5,593 bases of DNA from an uncultured Gemella sp. (lineage in GTDB: Bacteria; Bacillota; Bacilli; Staphylococcales; Gemellaceae), in NCBI GenBank assembly GCA_927911695.1, contig CAKMQO010000046.1:1-5593 (forward strand), given 5' to 3'. The translations under genes and the position numbers were made by a program. The notes below the pieces were generated by a model that made no database searches, had not been told where the DNA came from, and worked only from the letters and a program-made list of their open reading frames with translations. This document shows positions 1-5,593 of this stretch, piece after piece (within the stretch, counting starts at the first letter, position 1; every line of letters begins with the position of its first letter).

Positions 1-148
1 AGAATTGTAAATAAAGTAGCATTAATATATTTATAATATTTTTGAAAATAGTTTTAAGAAACAGTGATGAGTGATATAGTGATTTTTATAATTAAATATA
101 GTATTTTTGAATTGTCAGAATTTTTCAGATATTTTTTAAAAAAACGTA
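1..148. other. AT-rich upstream stretch with no recognisable gene
   Basis: No open reading frame of useful length is visible on either strand, and the first + frame closes at 34-36. The stretch may hold the tail of an upstream gene, but that cannot be shown. It contains three direct AGTGAT copies (63-68, 70-75, 78-83) and two ATATAGT copies 22 bp apart (74-80, 96-102). These lie 50-90 bp upstream of the promoter and could be regulator sites, but simple AT-rich repetition is equally possible. Confidence 0.5.
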
Positions 149-177
149 TTGACAATCAAAAAAACTGTTGCTATAAT
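149..177 (+). promoter_or_regulatory. Strong sigma-A promoter with extended -10 element
   Basis: The -35 box TTGACA (149-154) and -10 box TATAAT (172-177) both match consensus exactly and are 17 bp apart. A TG dinucleotide (169-170) sits one base before the -10, giving an extended -10. Transcription should start near 184. The RNA would carry about 330 nt of leader before the first transporter gene, so a fully consensus promoter suggests control is exerted after initiation, by the attenuator downstream. Confidence 0.9.
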
Positions 178-214
178 GTAAACAAGAATTAAACGTAAAG
201 GAGAACAAAGATTT

Positions 215-271
215 ATGAAACTGTATCAAGTTGACACGCTACAATTAAATATTCGTTGGCAAAGCCACTAG
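215..271 (+). CDS. Leader peptide (18 aa) of a putative attenuator
   Basis: An ATG follows a good ribosome binding site (AAAGGAG, 197-203) and opens an 18-codon ORF, MKLYQVDTLQLNIRWQSH, ending in TAG at 269-271. It lies about 30 nt after the predicted transcription start. It contains a single Trp codon (257-259, residue 15) and one Tyr (residue 4). Its last codons and stop are part of the segment CCACTAGATAC (265-275), which can pair with several downstream hairpin arms. A ribosome at the stop would cover this segment, whereas one paused earlier would leave it at least partly free. Together with the tandem terminators after it, this fits a regulatory peptide. A Trp-sensing role is inferred from the downstream importer. 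A single Trp codon is fewer than classical trp leaders carry, so nascent-chain stalling (as in TnaC) or sensing of a translation inhibitor is an alternative. I do not recognise the peptide itself. Confidence 0.7.
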   Translation: MKLYQVDTLQLNIRWQSH

Positions 272-297
272 ATACTGAGTCGATCTTGTTTCTTTTG

Positions 298-337
298 ACA
301 TAGATACGGCTCTCAGGCGAGAAGTAAGTATCTATGT
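298..337 (+). promoter_or_regulatory. Leader stem-loop 1:2 (anti-antiterminator-like)
   Basis: ACATAGATAC (298-307) pairs perfectly with GTATCTATGT (328-337) over 10 bp. A smaller TCTC/GAGA stem with loop AGGC (311-322) sits inside its loop. The 3' arm with the next two G residues (332-339, CTATGTGG) can instead pair perfectly with CCACATAG (365-372), the 5' arm of terminator 1. Forming this hairpin should therefore free terminator 1 to fold, and disrupting it should allow antitermination. The leader-peptide end (265-275) can also pair with 328-339 over 11 bp with one bulge, so three segments compete for the same arm. Confidence 0.75.
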
Positions 338-363
338 GGATTATTTGTGATGGAAAAATCGAG

Positions 364-392
364 GCCACATAGAAATATCTAGGTGGTTTTTT
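364..392 (+). terminator. Intrinsic terminator 1 of the leader
   Basis: CCACATAGA (365-373) pairs with TCTAGGTGG (378-386) around loop AATA, with one internal A/G mismatch (369/382), and is followed by six T residues (387-392). The 5' arm is also the partner in the alternative 332-339:365-372 helix, so the terminator is conditional. This is seen directly as sequence complementarity. Regulation is inferred. Confidence 0.8.
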
Positions 393-416
393 ATATTATT
401 AAAAATTATACGTAAG

Positions 417-447
417 GACCACTAGATATATGCTAGTGGTCTTTTTT
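417..447 (+). terminator. Intrinsic terminator 2 of the leader
   Basis: GACCACTAG (417-425) and CTAGTGGTC (433-441) form a perfect 9-bp stem with a 7-nt loop, followed by six T residues (442-447). Its 5' arm and loop begin with CCACTAGATA (419-428), an exact 10-nt copy of the leader-peptide end (265-274). The peptide end can therefore compete for the 3' arm at 433-439. It lies 70 bp before the substrate-binding protein gene, so every transporter transcript from the leader promoter must read through it. Confidence 0.85.
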
Positions 448-517
448 ATATAGATACGCTTCTAAAAATTTGAATACAAAAAAATATTAAAGATAAAATT
501 TAAAGGAGATTATTAAA

Positions 518-1522
518 ATGAAAGTAAATAAAATTTTTGTAGCATTCGCGGTATTATTAGTTTGTGTATTAGGTTATGGGTTCTTCTCAGGTAAAAAAGG
601 TGAGGAAACTAAAAAAATTGAAAACAAAGAAGTGAAAGTAGGGGTTCTTCAATTACTTAGTCACCCAGCTCTTGACCAAATTTATAAAGGTTTAGAAGAT
701 GGACTTAAAAAAGAAGGATATGAAGTTGGTAAGAACTTAAAAATTGATCTTCAAAATGCTCAAGGTGATCAAAGTAACTTAGCAAGTATGGGTCAAAAAT
801 TAGTTACAGATAACAACGATATCTTAGTAGGTATTACAACACCAGCTACTTTATCACTATCAAATGCAACTAAAGACAAACCAATTATCATGGGTGGTAT
901 TACATATCCGGTTGAAGCAGGATTAATTAAAGCTGAAGACAAACCAGGAAACAATATTACTGGTGTTAGTGATAGAACTCCGATTAAACAACAACTAGAA
1001 ATCATGAAAAAAGTATTACCTAACATGAAAAAAGTTGGAATTCTTTACACAGCTAGTGAAGATAACTCTGTAAAACAAGCTCAAGAAGCAGAAAAATTAG
1101 CTAAAGAATTAGGATTAGAAGTTAAAGTTTCAACAGTAGCTAATACAAATGATATTCAACAAGTAACAGAGAGTCTTGCTTCAGAAACAGATGCAATCTT
1201 CGTACCAATCGATAACACAATCGCTAGTGCAATGGCAACAGTTGTAAAAGTTACTGATGCTAAGAAAATTCCTGTATTCCCATCTGCAGATACAATGGTA
1301 GCTGATGGAGGACTATTAGGACTAGGTGTTGACCAATATCAAATCGGTGTTGAGACTGCAAAAGTTGTTGCAAAAGTATTAAAAGGTGCGGATACTAAAG
1401 ATATGCCAATCGTTCTTGCTAATGAAGGTGTAATTTATCTAAATGAAGCAAAAGCAAAACAATTAGGAATTGAAATTCCAAAAGAAATTAAAGATAAAGC
1501 AAAAGTAGTAGATAAAAAATAA
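518..1522 (+). CDS. trpX: ABC importer substrate-binding protein, TrpX family (probable tryptophan/aromatic substrate)
   Basis: This is a 334-residue extracytoplasmic solute-binding protein of the ABC_sub_bind (PF04392, COG2984) type. The N-terminus has Lys residues and then a hydrophobic stretch (about residues 6-23), serving as signal peptide or membrane anchor. Cys16 in LLVC is a poor lipobox, so lipidation is doubtful. The mature part begins after a charged linker. Recognisable family segments are VGVLQLLSHPALDQIYKG from residue 41, GDQS further on, TPATLSLSNATKDKPIIMG, TGVSD, LYTASEDNS and VPIDNTIAS (229-237). These resemble streptococcal TrpX closely. The start is set by AAAGGAG (502-508) with 9 nt spacing. 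It is first in an operon with the permease and ATPase and lies behind the attenuator. Tryptophan as substrate follows from the family name in streptococci and the leader Trp codon. It is not proven here, since relatives may bind other ligands. Confidence 0.88.
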   Translation: MKVNKIFVAFAVLLVCVLGYGFFSGKKGEETKKIENKEVKVGVLQLLSHPALDQIYKGLEDGLKKEGYEVGKNLKIDLQNAQGDQSNLASMGQKLVTDNNDILVGITTPATLSLSNATKDKPIIMGGITYPVEAGLIKAEDKPGNNITGVSDRTPIKQQLEIMKKVLPNMKKVGILYTASEDNSVKQAQEAEKLAKELGLEVKVSTVANTNDIQQVTESLASETDAIFVPIDNTIASAMATVVKVTDAKKIPVFPSADTMVADGGLLGLGVDQYQIGVETAKVVAKVLKGADTKDMPIVLANEGVIYLNEAKAKQLGIEIPKEIKDKAKVVDKK

Positions 1523-1576
1523 TATTATTGATATTATATTATTAAGACCTATTATAGGTAATAAATAAAGATGAAG

Positions 1577-1621
1577 GAGCGACTCATTAAATCGATAAAA
1601 ATAATTGTTCATGAGTCGCTC
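1577..1621 (+). promoter_or_regulatory. Intercistronic stem-loop between binding protein and permease
   Basis: GAGCGACTCAT (1577-1587) and ATGAGTCGCTC (1611-1621) are perfect 11-bp complements around a 23-nt loop. The following bases (TATATTATATAAT) are AT-rich but not a U-tract, so this is at best a leaky terminator. A known role for such hairpins in importer operons is to protect the upstream message or lower downstream transcription, so that binding protein exceeds membrane subunits. That role is inferred here. A TATAAT (1629-1634), 18 bp after a weak TTGTTC (1605-1610), could be an internal promoter overlapping the stem. Confidence 0.65.
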
Positions 1622-1671
1622 TATATTATATAATCTAGTTTAGAGGAAATATTAAATAAAAGAGGTGCAAA

Positions 1672-2547
1672 ATGGATTTATTTATTTCAGCGATTTCACA
1701 GGGAATGCTGTGGGGAATATTATCGCTTGGATTATTTATAAGTTTTAGAGTATTAAATATTGCAGATATGACAACTGAAGGTGCTTATCCTTTAGGAGCT
1801 GCCGTCTGTGTGATCTGTATACATAATGGGATTAATCCAATAATAGCTACACTGATTTCAATAGTAGCAGGTATGTTAGCAGGTCTTGTTACGGGATTCT
1901 TAATTACCGTTTGTAAAATTCCAAGTTTACTTGCAGGAATCTTAACAATGACTGCATTATTATCGGTGAATCTTAGAATAATGGGAAGACCAAATTTAAG
2001 TTTAATCAATAAAGATACGATTTTTAGTAAAATGCAAGGATTAGACTTACCAACTCATTATGATACTGTATTTGTTGGAATTATTCTTTCTGGATTAATT
2101 ATCTTTGCTATGTCTTTATTCTTTTCAACAGAATTAGGTCAGAGTTTAATTGCAACAGGAGATAATGAGAAAATGGCAACAGCATTAGGTATTTCTACAA
2201 AAACAATGACAATTTTAGGATTAATGCTTGCTAATGGAATTATTTCTTTAGCTGGTGCGATTTTAGCACAAAACAATGGTTATTCAGATGTAAACAGTGG
2301 TATCGGGGTAATAGTAGTAGCTTTAGCAGCAATCATTATAGGAGAAGTAATCTTCAAAGATGTATCTTTCACTACAAGATTAATTTGTGTAATCTGTGGT
2401 GCGATAATTTATAGATTACTGCTAGTTGGAGTATTAAAATTAAATATTATTGGAGCTAATGACTTCAAATTAGTTTCAGCATTAGTAATAGCTTTATTCT
2501 TAACATTACCTCAATTAAAACTAAAAACTAAGAGAAAGGATGCGTAG
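1672..2547 (+). CDS. trpY: ABC importer permease, TrpY family
   Basis: This is a 291-residue polytopic membrane protein of the branched-chain-amino-acid permease superfamily (BPD_transp_2, PF02653; COG4120-like). It carries about eight or nine hydrophobic helices along its length, for example near residues 5-25, 40-52, 56-80, 133-153, 178-200, 210-232 and 262-283. Conserved family segments include RVLNIADMTTEGAYPLGAAV (26-45), LLAGILTMTALLSVNLRIMG ending in RPN (86-108), and the late AQNNGYSDVNSGIGVIVVAL region before GEV. It should form the transmembrane channel, probably as a homodimer, coupled to the ATPase encoded just after it. The start follows AGAGGTG (1661-1667) with 4 nt spacing. It is separated from the binding-protein gene by 149 bp containing the large stem-loop, and only three bases separate its stop from the next ATG. 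Substrate is inferred from the neighbouring TrpX-like protein. Confidence 0.87.
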   Translation: MDLFISAISQGMLWGILSLGLFISFRVLNIADMTTEGAYPLGAAVCVICIHNGINPIIATLISIVAGMLAGLVTGFLITVCKIPSLLAGILTMTALLSVNLRIMGRPNLSLINKDTIFSKMQGLDLPTHYDTVFVGIILSGLIIFAMSLFFSTELGQSLIATGDNEKMATALGISTKTMTILGLMLANGIISLAGAILAQNNGYSDVNSGIGVIVVALAAIIIGEVIFKDVSFTTRLICVICGAIIYRLLLVGVLKLNIIGANDFKLVSALVIALFLTLPQLKLKTKRKDA

Positions 2548-2550
2548 TAC

Positions 2551-3323
2551 ATGTCATTTATAAAAATTAATAAAATAGATAAAACATTCTTTCCTGGAAC
2601 TATTAGAGAGCAACATGCTTTAAAAAATGTTAGTCTTGAAATAAAAGATGGTGATTTTATTACTATTCTTGGTGGAAATGGAGCAGGGAAGTCAACTTTT
2701 CTTATGCCTTAGCAGGTTCTTTCTCGTTAGATGGTGGAGAAATCTTAATCGAAGGAAAAGATGTAAGTAATATAGTAGAACACAAGAGAGCAGGATTCAT
2801 TAGTAGAGTTTTCCAAAACCCACTTGATGGAACAGCTCCTCGTATGACTGTAGCACAGAATATGTCTTTGGCACTTCGACGTGGTAAAGTTAGAGGTTTT
2901 AAACCGGGTACTACTAAAGAAGATAGGAAACTTTTTAAAGAATTGCTAGCGAGTTTAGACTTAGGGCTAGAAGATAGATTAGATAGTGAGATGGGATTAT
3001 TGTCTGGTGGACAACGTCAGGCTATTGCACTTTTAATGGCGACTATGACAACACCTAAACTTTTGCTTCTTGATGAACATACGGCAGCATTAGACCCTAA
3101 AACACAGAAAAAAATAATGGAACTTACTCGTGAAAAAATAGAAGAGAAAAAGTTAACTGCCTTAATGATTACTCATAATATTCAAGATGCGGTGAAATAC
3201 GGTAATAGAATAATAGTGTTGCATCGTGGAGAGTTAGTGCGTGATATCAGTAAAGAAGAAAAAGAAAAACTTGATGCAAAAGCATTATACGAGTTACTTT
3301 ATAACTTAGAAGAAAGTGAATAG
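2551..3323 (+). pseudogene. trpZ: ABC importer ATPase, TrpZ family, broken by a one-base frameshift
   Basis: Translation from ATG 2551 (GAAAGGA at 2534-2540) reads 53 codons, including an intact Walker A GGNGAGKST (41-49), then stops at TAG 2710-2712. The rest of the protein continues without a stop in another frame from GCC 2706 to 3323. Adding one A so that CTTATGCC becomes CTTAATGCC restores STFLNALAGS and a 257-residue protein of normal family length. The restored protein has Q-loop Gln89 (FQNP), signature LSGGQ (151-155), Walker B LLLLDE (171-176), D-loop and H-loop His209. It would energise the permease. As given, neither part is active: the first lacks the signature and Walker B, and a restart at ATG 2844 lacks Walker A. 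No canonical -1 slippery heptamer is visible, so programmed frameshifting is unlikely. A sequencing error or recent mutation is more likely, because the rest of the gene is well preserved. Confidence 0.85.
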
Positions 3324-3332
3324 AACCTCATG

Positions 3333-3373
3333 GGGGTGACTTAACAAAATTAAGTTTAAGTCGCTCCTTTTTT
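3333..3373 (+). terminator. Intrinsic terminator of the transporter operon
   Basis: GGGGTGACTTAA (3333-3344) pairs with TTAAGTCGCTCC (3356-3367) over 12 bp, including two G-U pairs, around an 11-nt loop. Six T residues (3368-3373) follow. It begins 9 bp after the ATPase stop and separates the importer from the two-component system. Its 3' arm shares AGTCGCTC with the intercistronic hairpin at 1614-1621. Confidence 0.92.
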
Positions 3374-3413
3374 CATTTTAAATTCATTTAAATAATATAT
3401 ACTGATTTTGTTA

Positions 3414-3470
3414 ATAAATGTAAATCTAAAATTCTATAGAATTTGATAACTATTGTTTTACATTTATAAG
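3414..3470 (+). promoter_or_regulatory. Probable promoter and operator region of the two-component operon
   Basis: A possible sigma-A promoter is TTGATA (3443-3448) with TATAAG (3465-3470) 16 bp downstream. It overlaps two symmetric elements: the perfect 16-bp palindrome AAATTCTATAGAATTT (3429-3444), and a flanking 11-bp inverted repeat, ATAAATGTAAA (3414-3424) with TTTACATTTAT (3457-3467). The symmetry suggests a site for a dimeric regulator, although OmpR-family regulators more often bind direct repeats. The promoter call is moderate because AT-rich DNA gives chance matches. Confidence 0.5.
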
Positions 3471-3515
3471 TGAATTAAGTAAAATATAGTAGAAATTTAG
3501 TATGAGGAGATTGTT

Positions 3516-4181
3516 ATGAAAATTCTTGTTGTAGAAGATGAACGCGATTTGAATAGAATAATTACTAAACACTTAAAAAGAAATAATTATAGTGTAGATA
3601 GCTGTTTCGATGGCGGGGAAGCATTGGATTTTGTTAGTTATAGTGACTATGATTTGATTATTACTGATATTATGATGCCAAATATTGATGGCTATGAGTT
3701 TATCAAAAGGCTTCGCGAGAGTAAAAATAATACACCTGTTATTATGTTAACTGCTAAAGATACTTTAGAGGATAAAATTGTCGGTCTTGATAGTGGTGCT
3801 GATGATTATATAGTTAAGCCGTTTGAATTTGACGAACTATCTGCGAGAATAAGGGTTCTAATGAGAAGAAATTATGGTTTAGCAACTAATATTATTCAAG
3901 TCGATGATATTGTACTTGATATTTCAAAAAAACAAGTTACTAGAAATGGCGAGAACATTGGCTTAACTGGTAAAGAATATGAGGTATTAGAGTATCTTAT
4001 GAAGAATAAAGAAAGTATATTGAGTCGTGATCAGATTCTTAATCATGTTTGGGATTATGATTATGACGGGGCTTCTAATATAGTAGATGTTATTATAAAA
4101 AATATTAGAAAAAAATTAGATAACGGTACAGATAAGACTATTATTTACACTAAAAGGGGGCTAGGATACTTTGTTAAATAA
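3516..4181 (+). CDS. Two-component response regulator, OmpR/PhoB family
   Basis: This is a 221-residue cytoplasmic DNA-binding regulator. The N-terminal receiver domain (about 1-117) has the acidic pair Glu7/Asp8, phospho-acceptor Asp51 in TDIMMP, switch Thr79 and Lys101 in VKPF. A linker leads to a C-terminal winged-helix domain (about 125-221) of the Trans_reg_C type, with GLTGKEYEVLEYLMKN, SRDQILNHVWDYD, the recognition-helix segment NIVDVIIKNIRKKL, and the closing TKRGLGYFVK. Length is normal for the family. The start follows GAGGAGA (3504-3510) with good spacing. It is the first gene of its operon, and its last 11 bases overlap the kinase gene, implying that the kinase is its partner. 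The sequence resembles many Bacillota regulators and I cannot assign a named system, so its target genes are unknown. Confidence 0.93.
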   Translation: MKILVVEDERDLNRIITKHLKRNNYSVDSCFDGGEALDFVSYSDYDLIITDIMMPNIDGYEFIKRLRESKNNTPVIMLTAKDTLEDKIVGLDSGADDYIVKPFEFDELSARIRVLMRRNYGLATNIIQVDDIVLDISKKQVTRNGENIGLTGKEYEVLEYLMKNKESILSRDQILNHVWDYDYDGASNIVDVIIKNIRKKLDNGTDKTIIYTKRGLGYFVK

Positions 4182-5514
4182 AATTAAGAAATTATCAATA
4201 TTTTCATTTAGAAAAGTATCATTAACTTTCAAAATCACTTTATGGTACACAATATTTATAGTTTTATTAATAGGATCACTGATAGTTGGGACATTTTTAG
4301 TTAGTGATAGTGTTGTTGAAAAGAATAGTGAAAAGAAATTGATAGAAGAAGTAGCTGAAATCTCAAGTGGATCTGATAAGTTTACCCCGTATGAAGATGG
4401 AGTGACCTTATCTGTTTATGATAAAGATGGGAATCTTGTTGCAGGTTCTGTACCTAGAAATTTTAAAGTTAATGATTTTAGTCTAGGAGTTATTTCTGAA
4501 TATAAAGATGTAAATAATAATAAGTATTTATATTATGATTCAGAAACTAGTTCTGCTAGATTAGGGAATGGAAAATATGTGAGAGGTATAGTACAAATTA
4601 CCAATAATATAAACGGTTGGATATTGCCTTTAATTATTGTTGTGGGTAGTCCGTTCGTTATTTTGATAATAATGTATGGTGGATACTTGATAATAAGGAG
4701 TTCATTGAAACCTGTAAGAGATATGACCGAAACTGCTGAGGTGATTGCCAAAAGTAACGACCTTACTAAACGAATCCATATAGAAGATGGTGTAGATGAG
4801 GTACATAAATTAGGGAAAGTATTTAATGAAATGTTAGAAACGCTAGAAAATTCATCGAAAAGAGAACGCCAATTTAGTTCGGATGTATCACATGAACTCC
4901 GTACACCAATTTCTGTAATTATGGCAGAAAGTGAATATGGAGCTAAATATACAGATTCTATAGAAGACGCTAAAGAATCATTTGATGTAATAGAAAGACA
5001 AAGTAAAAGAATGACTTCTATGATTAATCAAATTTTAGAATTATCTAGACTAGATAGTCGTTTAGAGATTCCAAAGGAAGAAATTCTTCTATCAGACAAA
5101 ATAAAACATACATTAGAAGACTATAAAATTCTATTCGATAATAAGAATATAAAGTTATTCATAAATATAGAAGAAAATATCATAGTTCTTGCAAATGAAG
5201 CTTTAATTATGAGAATGATAGATAACTTATTATCTAATGCTTTAAAATATGCTGAAACAGAAGTAAAAGTTTGTTTAGCAAAAAGAAATAGAATAATACT
5301 TGAAGTTACAGACGACGGAATAGGGATAAATGATACTGAAAAAAAACATATTTGGGATAGATTTTATAAAATAGATAAATCCAGAACTACAACAGAGGAT
5401 AATTCTTCGGGGTTAGGGTTATCTATTACGAAAAAAATAGTAGAATTACATGATGGGAAAATAGCTGTATTAGATAATAAACCAAAAGGAACAAAATTTG
5501 TAGTGAATATATAA
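4171..5514 (+). CDS. Sensor histidine kinase paired with the upstream regulator
   Basis: This is a 447-residue membrane kinase. A first transmembrane helix (about 22-44) and a second (about 151-175) bracket an extracellular sensor region of roughly 105 residues with no domain I recognise. Then come a HAMP linker (176-230), a HisKA dimerisation domain with phospho-acceptor His241 in DVSHELRTP, and a HATPase_c domain with N-box NLLSNALKYA (352-361), G1 DDGIG (381-385), WDRFYKID and G2 GLGL (414-417). It should autophosphorylate and pass phosphate to Asp51 of the regulator. The start is TTG at 4171, inside the regulator's last codons, with AAGGGGG (4154-4160) upstream. No in-frame ATG lies close enough to replace it without losing the first helix. 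The 11-base overlap suggests translational coupling. The ligand is unknown. Confidence 0.92.
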   Translation: MLNKIKKLSIFSFRKVSLTFKITLWYTIFIVLLIGSLIVGTFLVSDSVVEKNSEKKLIEEVAEISSGSDKFTPYEDGVTLSVYDKDGNLVAGSVPRNFKVNDFSLGVISEYKDVNNNKYLYYDSETSSARLGNGKYVRGIVQITNNINGWILPLIIVVGSPFVILIIMYGGYLIIRSSLKPVRDMTETAEVIAKSNDLTKRIHIEDGVDEVHKLGKVFNEMLETLENSSKRERQFSSDVSHELRTPISVIMAESEYGAKYTDSIEDAKESFDVIERQSKRMTSMINQILELSRLDSRLEIPKEEILLSDKIKHTLEDYKILFDNKNIKLFINIEENIIVLANEALIMRMIDNLLSNALKYAETEVKVCLAKRNRIILEVTDDGIGINDTEKKHIWDRFYKIDKSRTTTEDNSSGLGLSITKKIVELHDGKIAVLDNKPKGTKFVVNI

Positions 5515-5522
5515 GAATAATG

Positions 5523-5555
5523 AAGCACATCTTTAAAACAGGAAGGTGTGCTTTT
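5523..5555 (+). terminator. Hairpin terminator after the histidine kinase
   Basis: AAGCACATCTT (5523-5533) pairs with AAGGTGTGCTT (5543-5553) over 11 bp with one G-U pair and a 9-nt loop. The tail is a short TTTT (5552-5555) followed by AATATAAT, so the U-tract is weaker than at 3368-3373. It lies 8 bp beyond the kinase stop and probably ends the two-component transcript. The remaining bases to 5593 contain no gene start that I can support. Confidence 0.75.
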
Positions 5556-5593
5556 AATATAATGGAAATTCAAAATAAATGAAATCTTCATTT

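Noticed and set aside
350..382. Second short leader ORF (ATG 350 to TAG 382, 10 codons)
   Set aside because: It lacks a convincing ribosome binding site and lies across the terminator 1 stem, so it is most likely a chance ORF.
184..450. T-box riboswitch in the trpX leader
   Set aside because: The region has terminators before an amino-acid importer, but no T-box consensus (AGGGTGGNACCGCG-like) or specifier-loop layout is visible, and a translated ORF occupies the 5' part.
793..1026. Minus-strand ORF of 77 codons inside the binding-protein gene
   Set aside because: It is antisense to a well-conserved gene, lacks a ribosome binding site and resembles nothing known. The same holds for 1785-2009, 4533-4751 and 5364-5591.
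1611..1643. 10-codon ORF starting in the 3' arm of the intercistronic hairpin
   Set aside because: The nearest AAGGAG (1574-1579) is more than 30 nt upstream and inside the other arm, so there is no usable start context.
2701..2712. Programmed -1 ribosomal frameshift in the ATPase gene
   Set aside because: No X XXY YYZ slippery heptamer precedes the stop, and the homologous family is read in a single frame.
5577..5593. Inverted repeat AAATGAA/TTCATTT at the window end
   Set aside because: It is only 7 bp, AT-rich and cut by the window edge, so no element can be called.

Overview
The window is AT-rich (visibly around 30% GC) DNA with strong AGGAG-type ribosome binding sites, short intergenic gaps and U-tract hairpin terminators. 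These features point to a low-GC Bacillota (Firmicute). The look of the proteins suggests a Gemella/Streptococcus-like relative, but the genus is an inference. All supported genes lie on the + strand.

Positions 1-517 form a regulatory leader. A near-perfect extended -10 promoter (149-177) drives RNA that first encodes an 18-codon leader peptide with one Trp codon four codons before its stop. It then runs through a set of mutually exclusive hairpins ending in two tandem intrinsic terminators (364-392 and 417-447). The stop region of the leader peptide (CCACTAGATA) is repeated exactly in the second terminator. This looks like a translation-linked attenuator. I see no T-box or known riboswitch.

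Positions 518-3323 hold an ABC importer of the TrpX/TrpY/TrpZ type (COG2984/COG4120/COG1101-like): substrate-binding protein, membrane permease and ATPase. A large stem-loop (1577-1621) lies between the first two genes. The ATPase gene carries a one-base deletion just after Walker A, so as given it is a broken gene or a sequencing error. A strong terminator (3333-3373) closes the unit.

Positions 3374-5555 are a separate unit: a promoter region with a 16-bp palindrome inside an 11-bp inverted repeat, an OmpR/PhoB-family response regulator, and an overlapping sensor histidine kinase that starts at TTG. A hairpin terminator (5523-5555) follows. The input signal and target genes of this two-component system cannot be read from the sequence, and nothing here ties it to the transporter beyond adjacency.

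The likely logic of the left half is that a strong promoter is always loaded, and leader translation decides whether RNA polymerase passes two terminators into an importer, probably for tryptophan or another aromatic compound. The most unusual elements are the leader with its repeated pairing segments and the disrupted ATPase.
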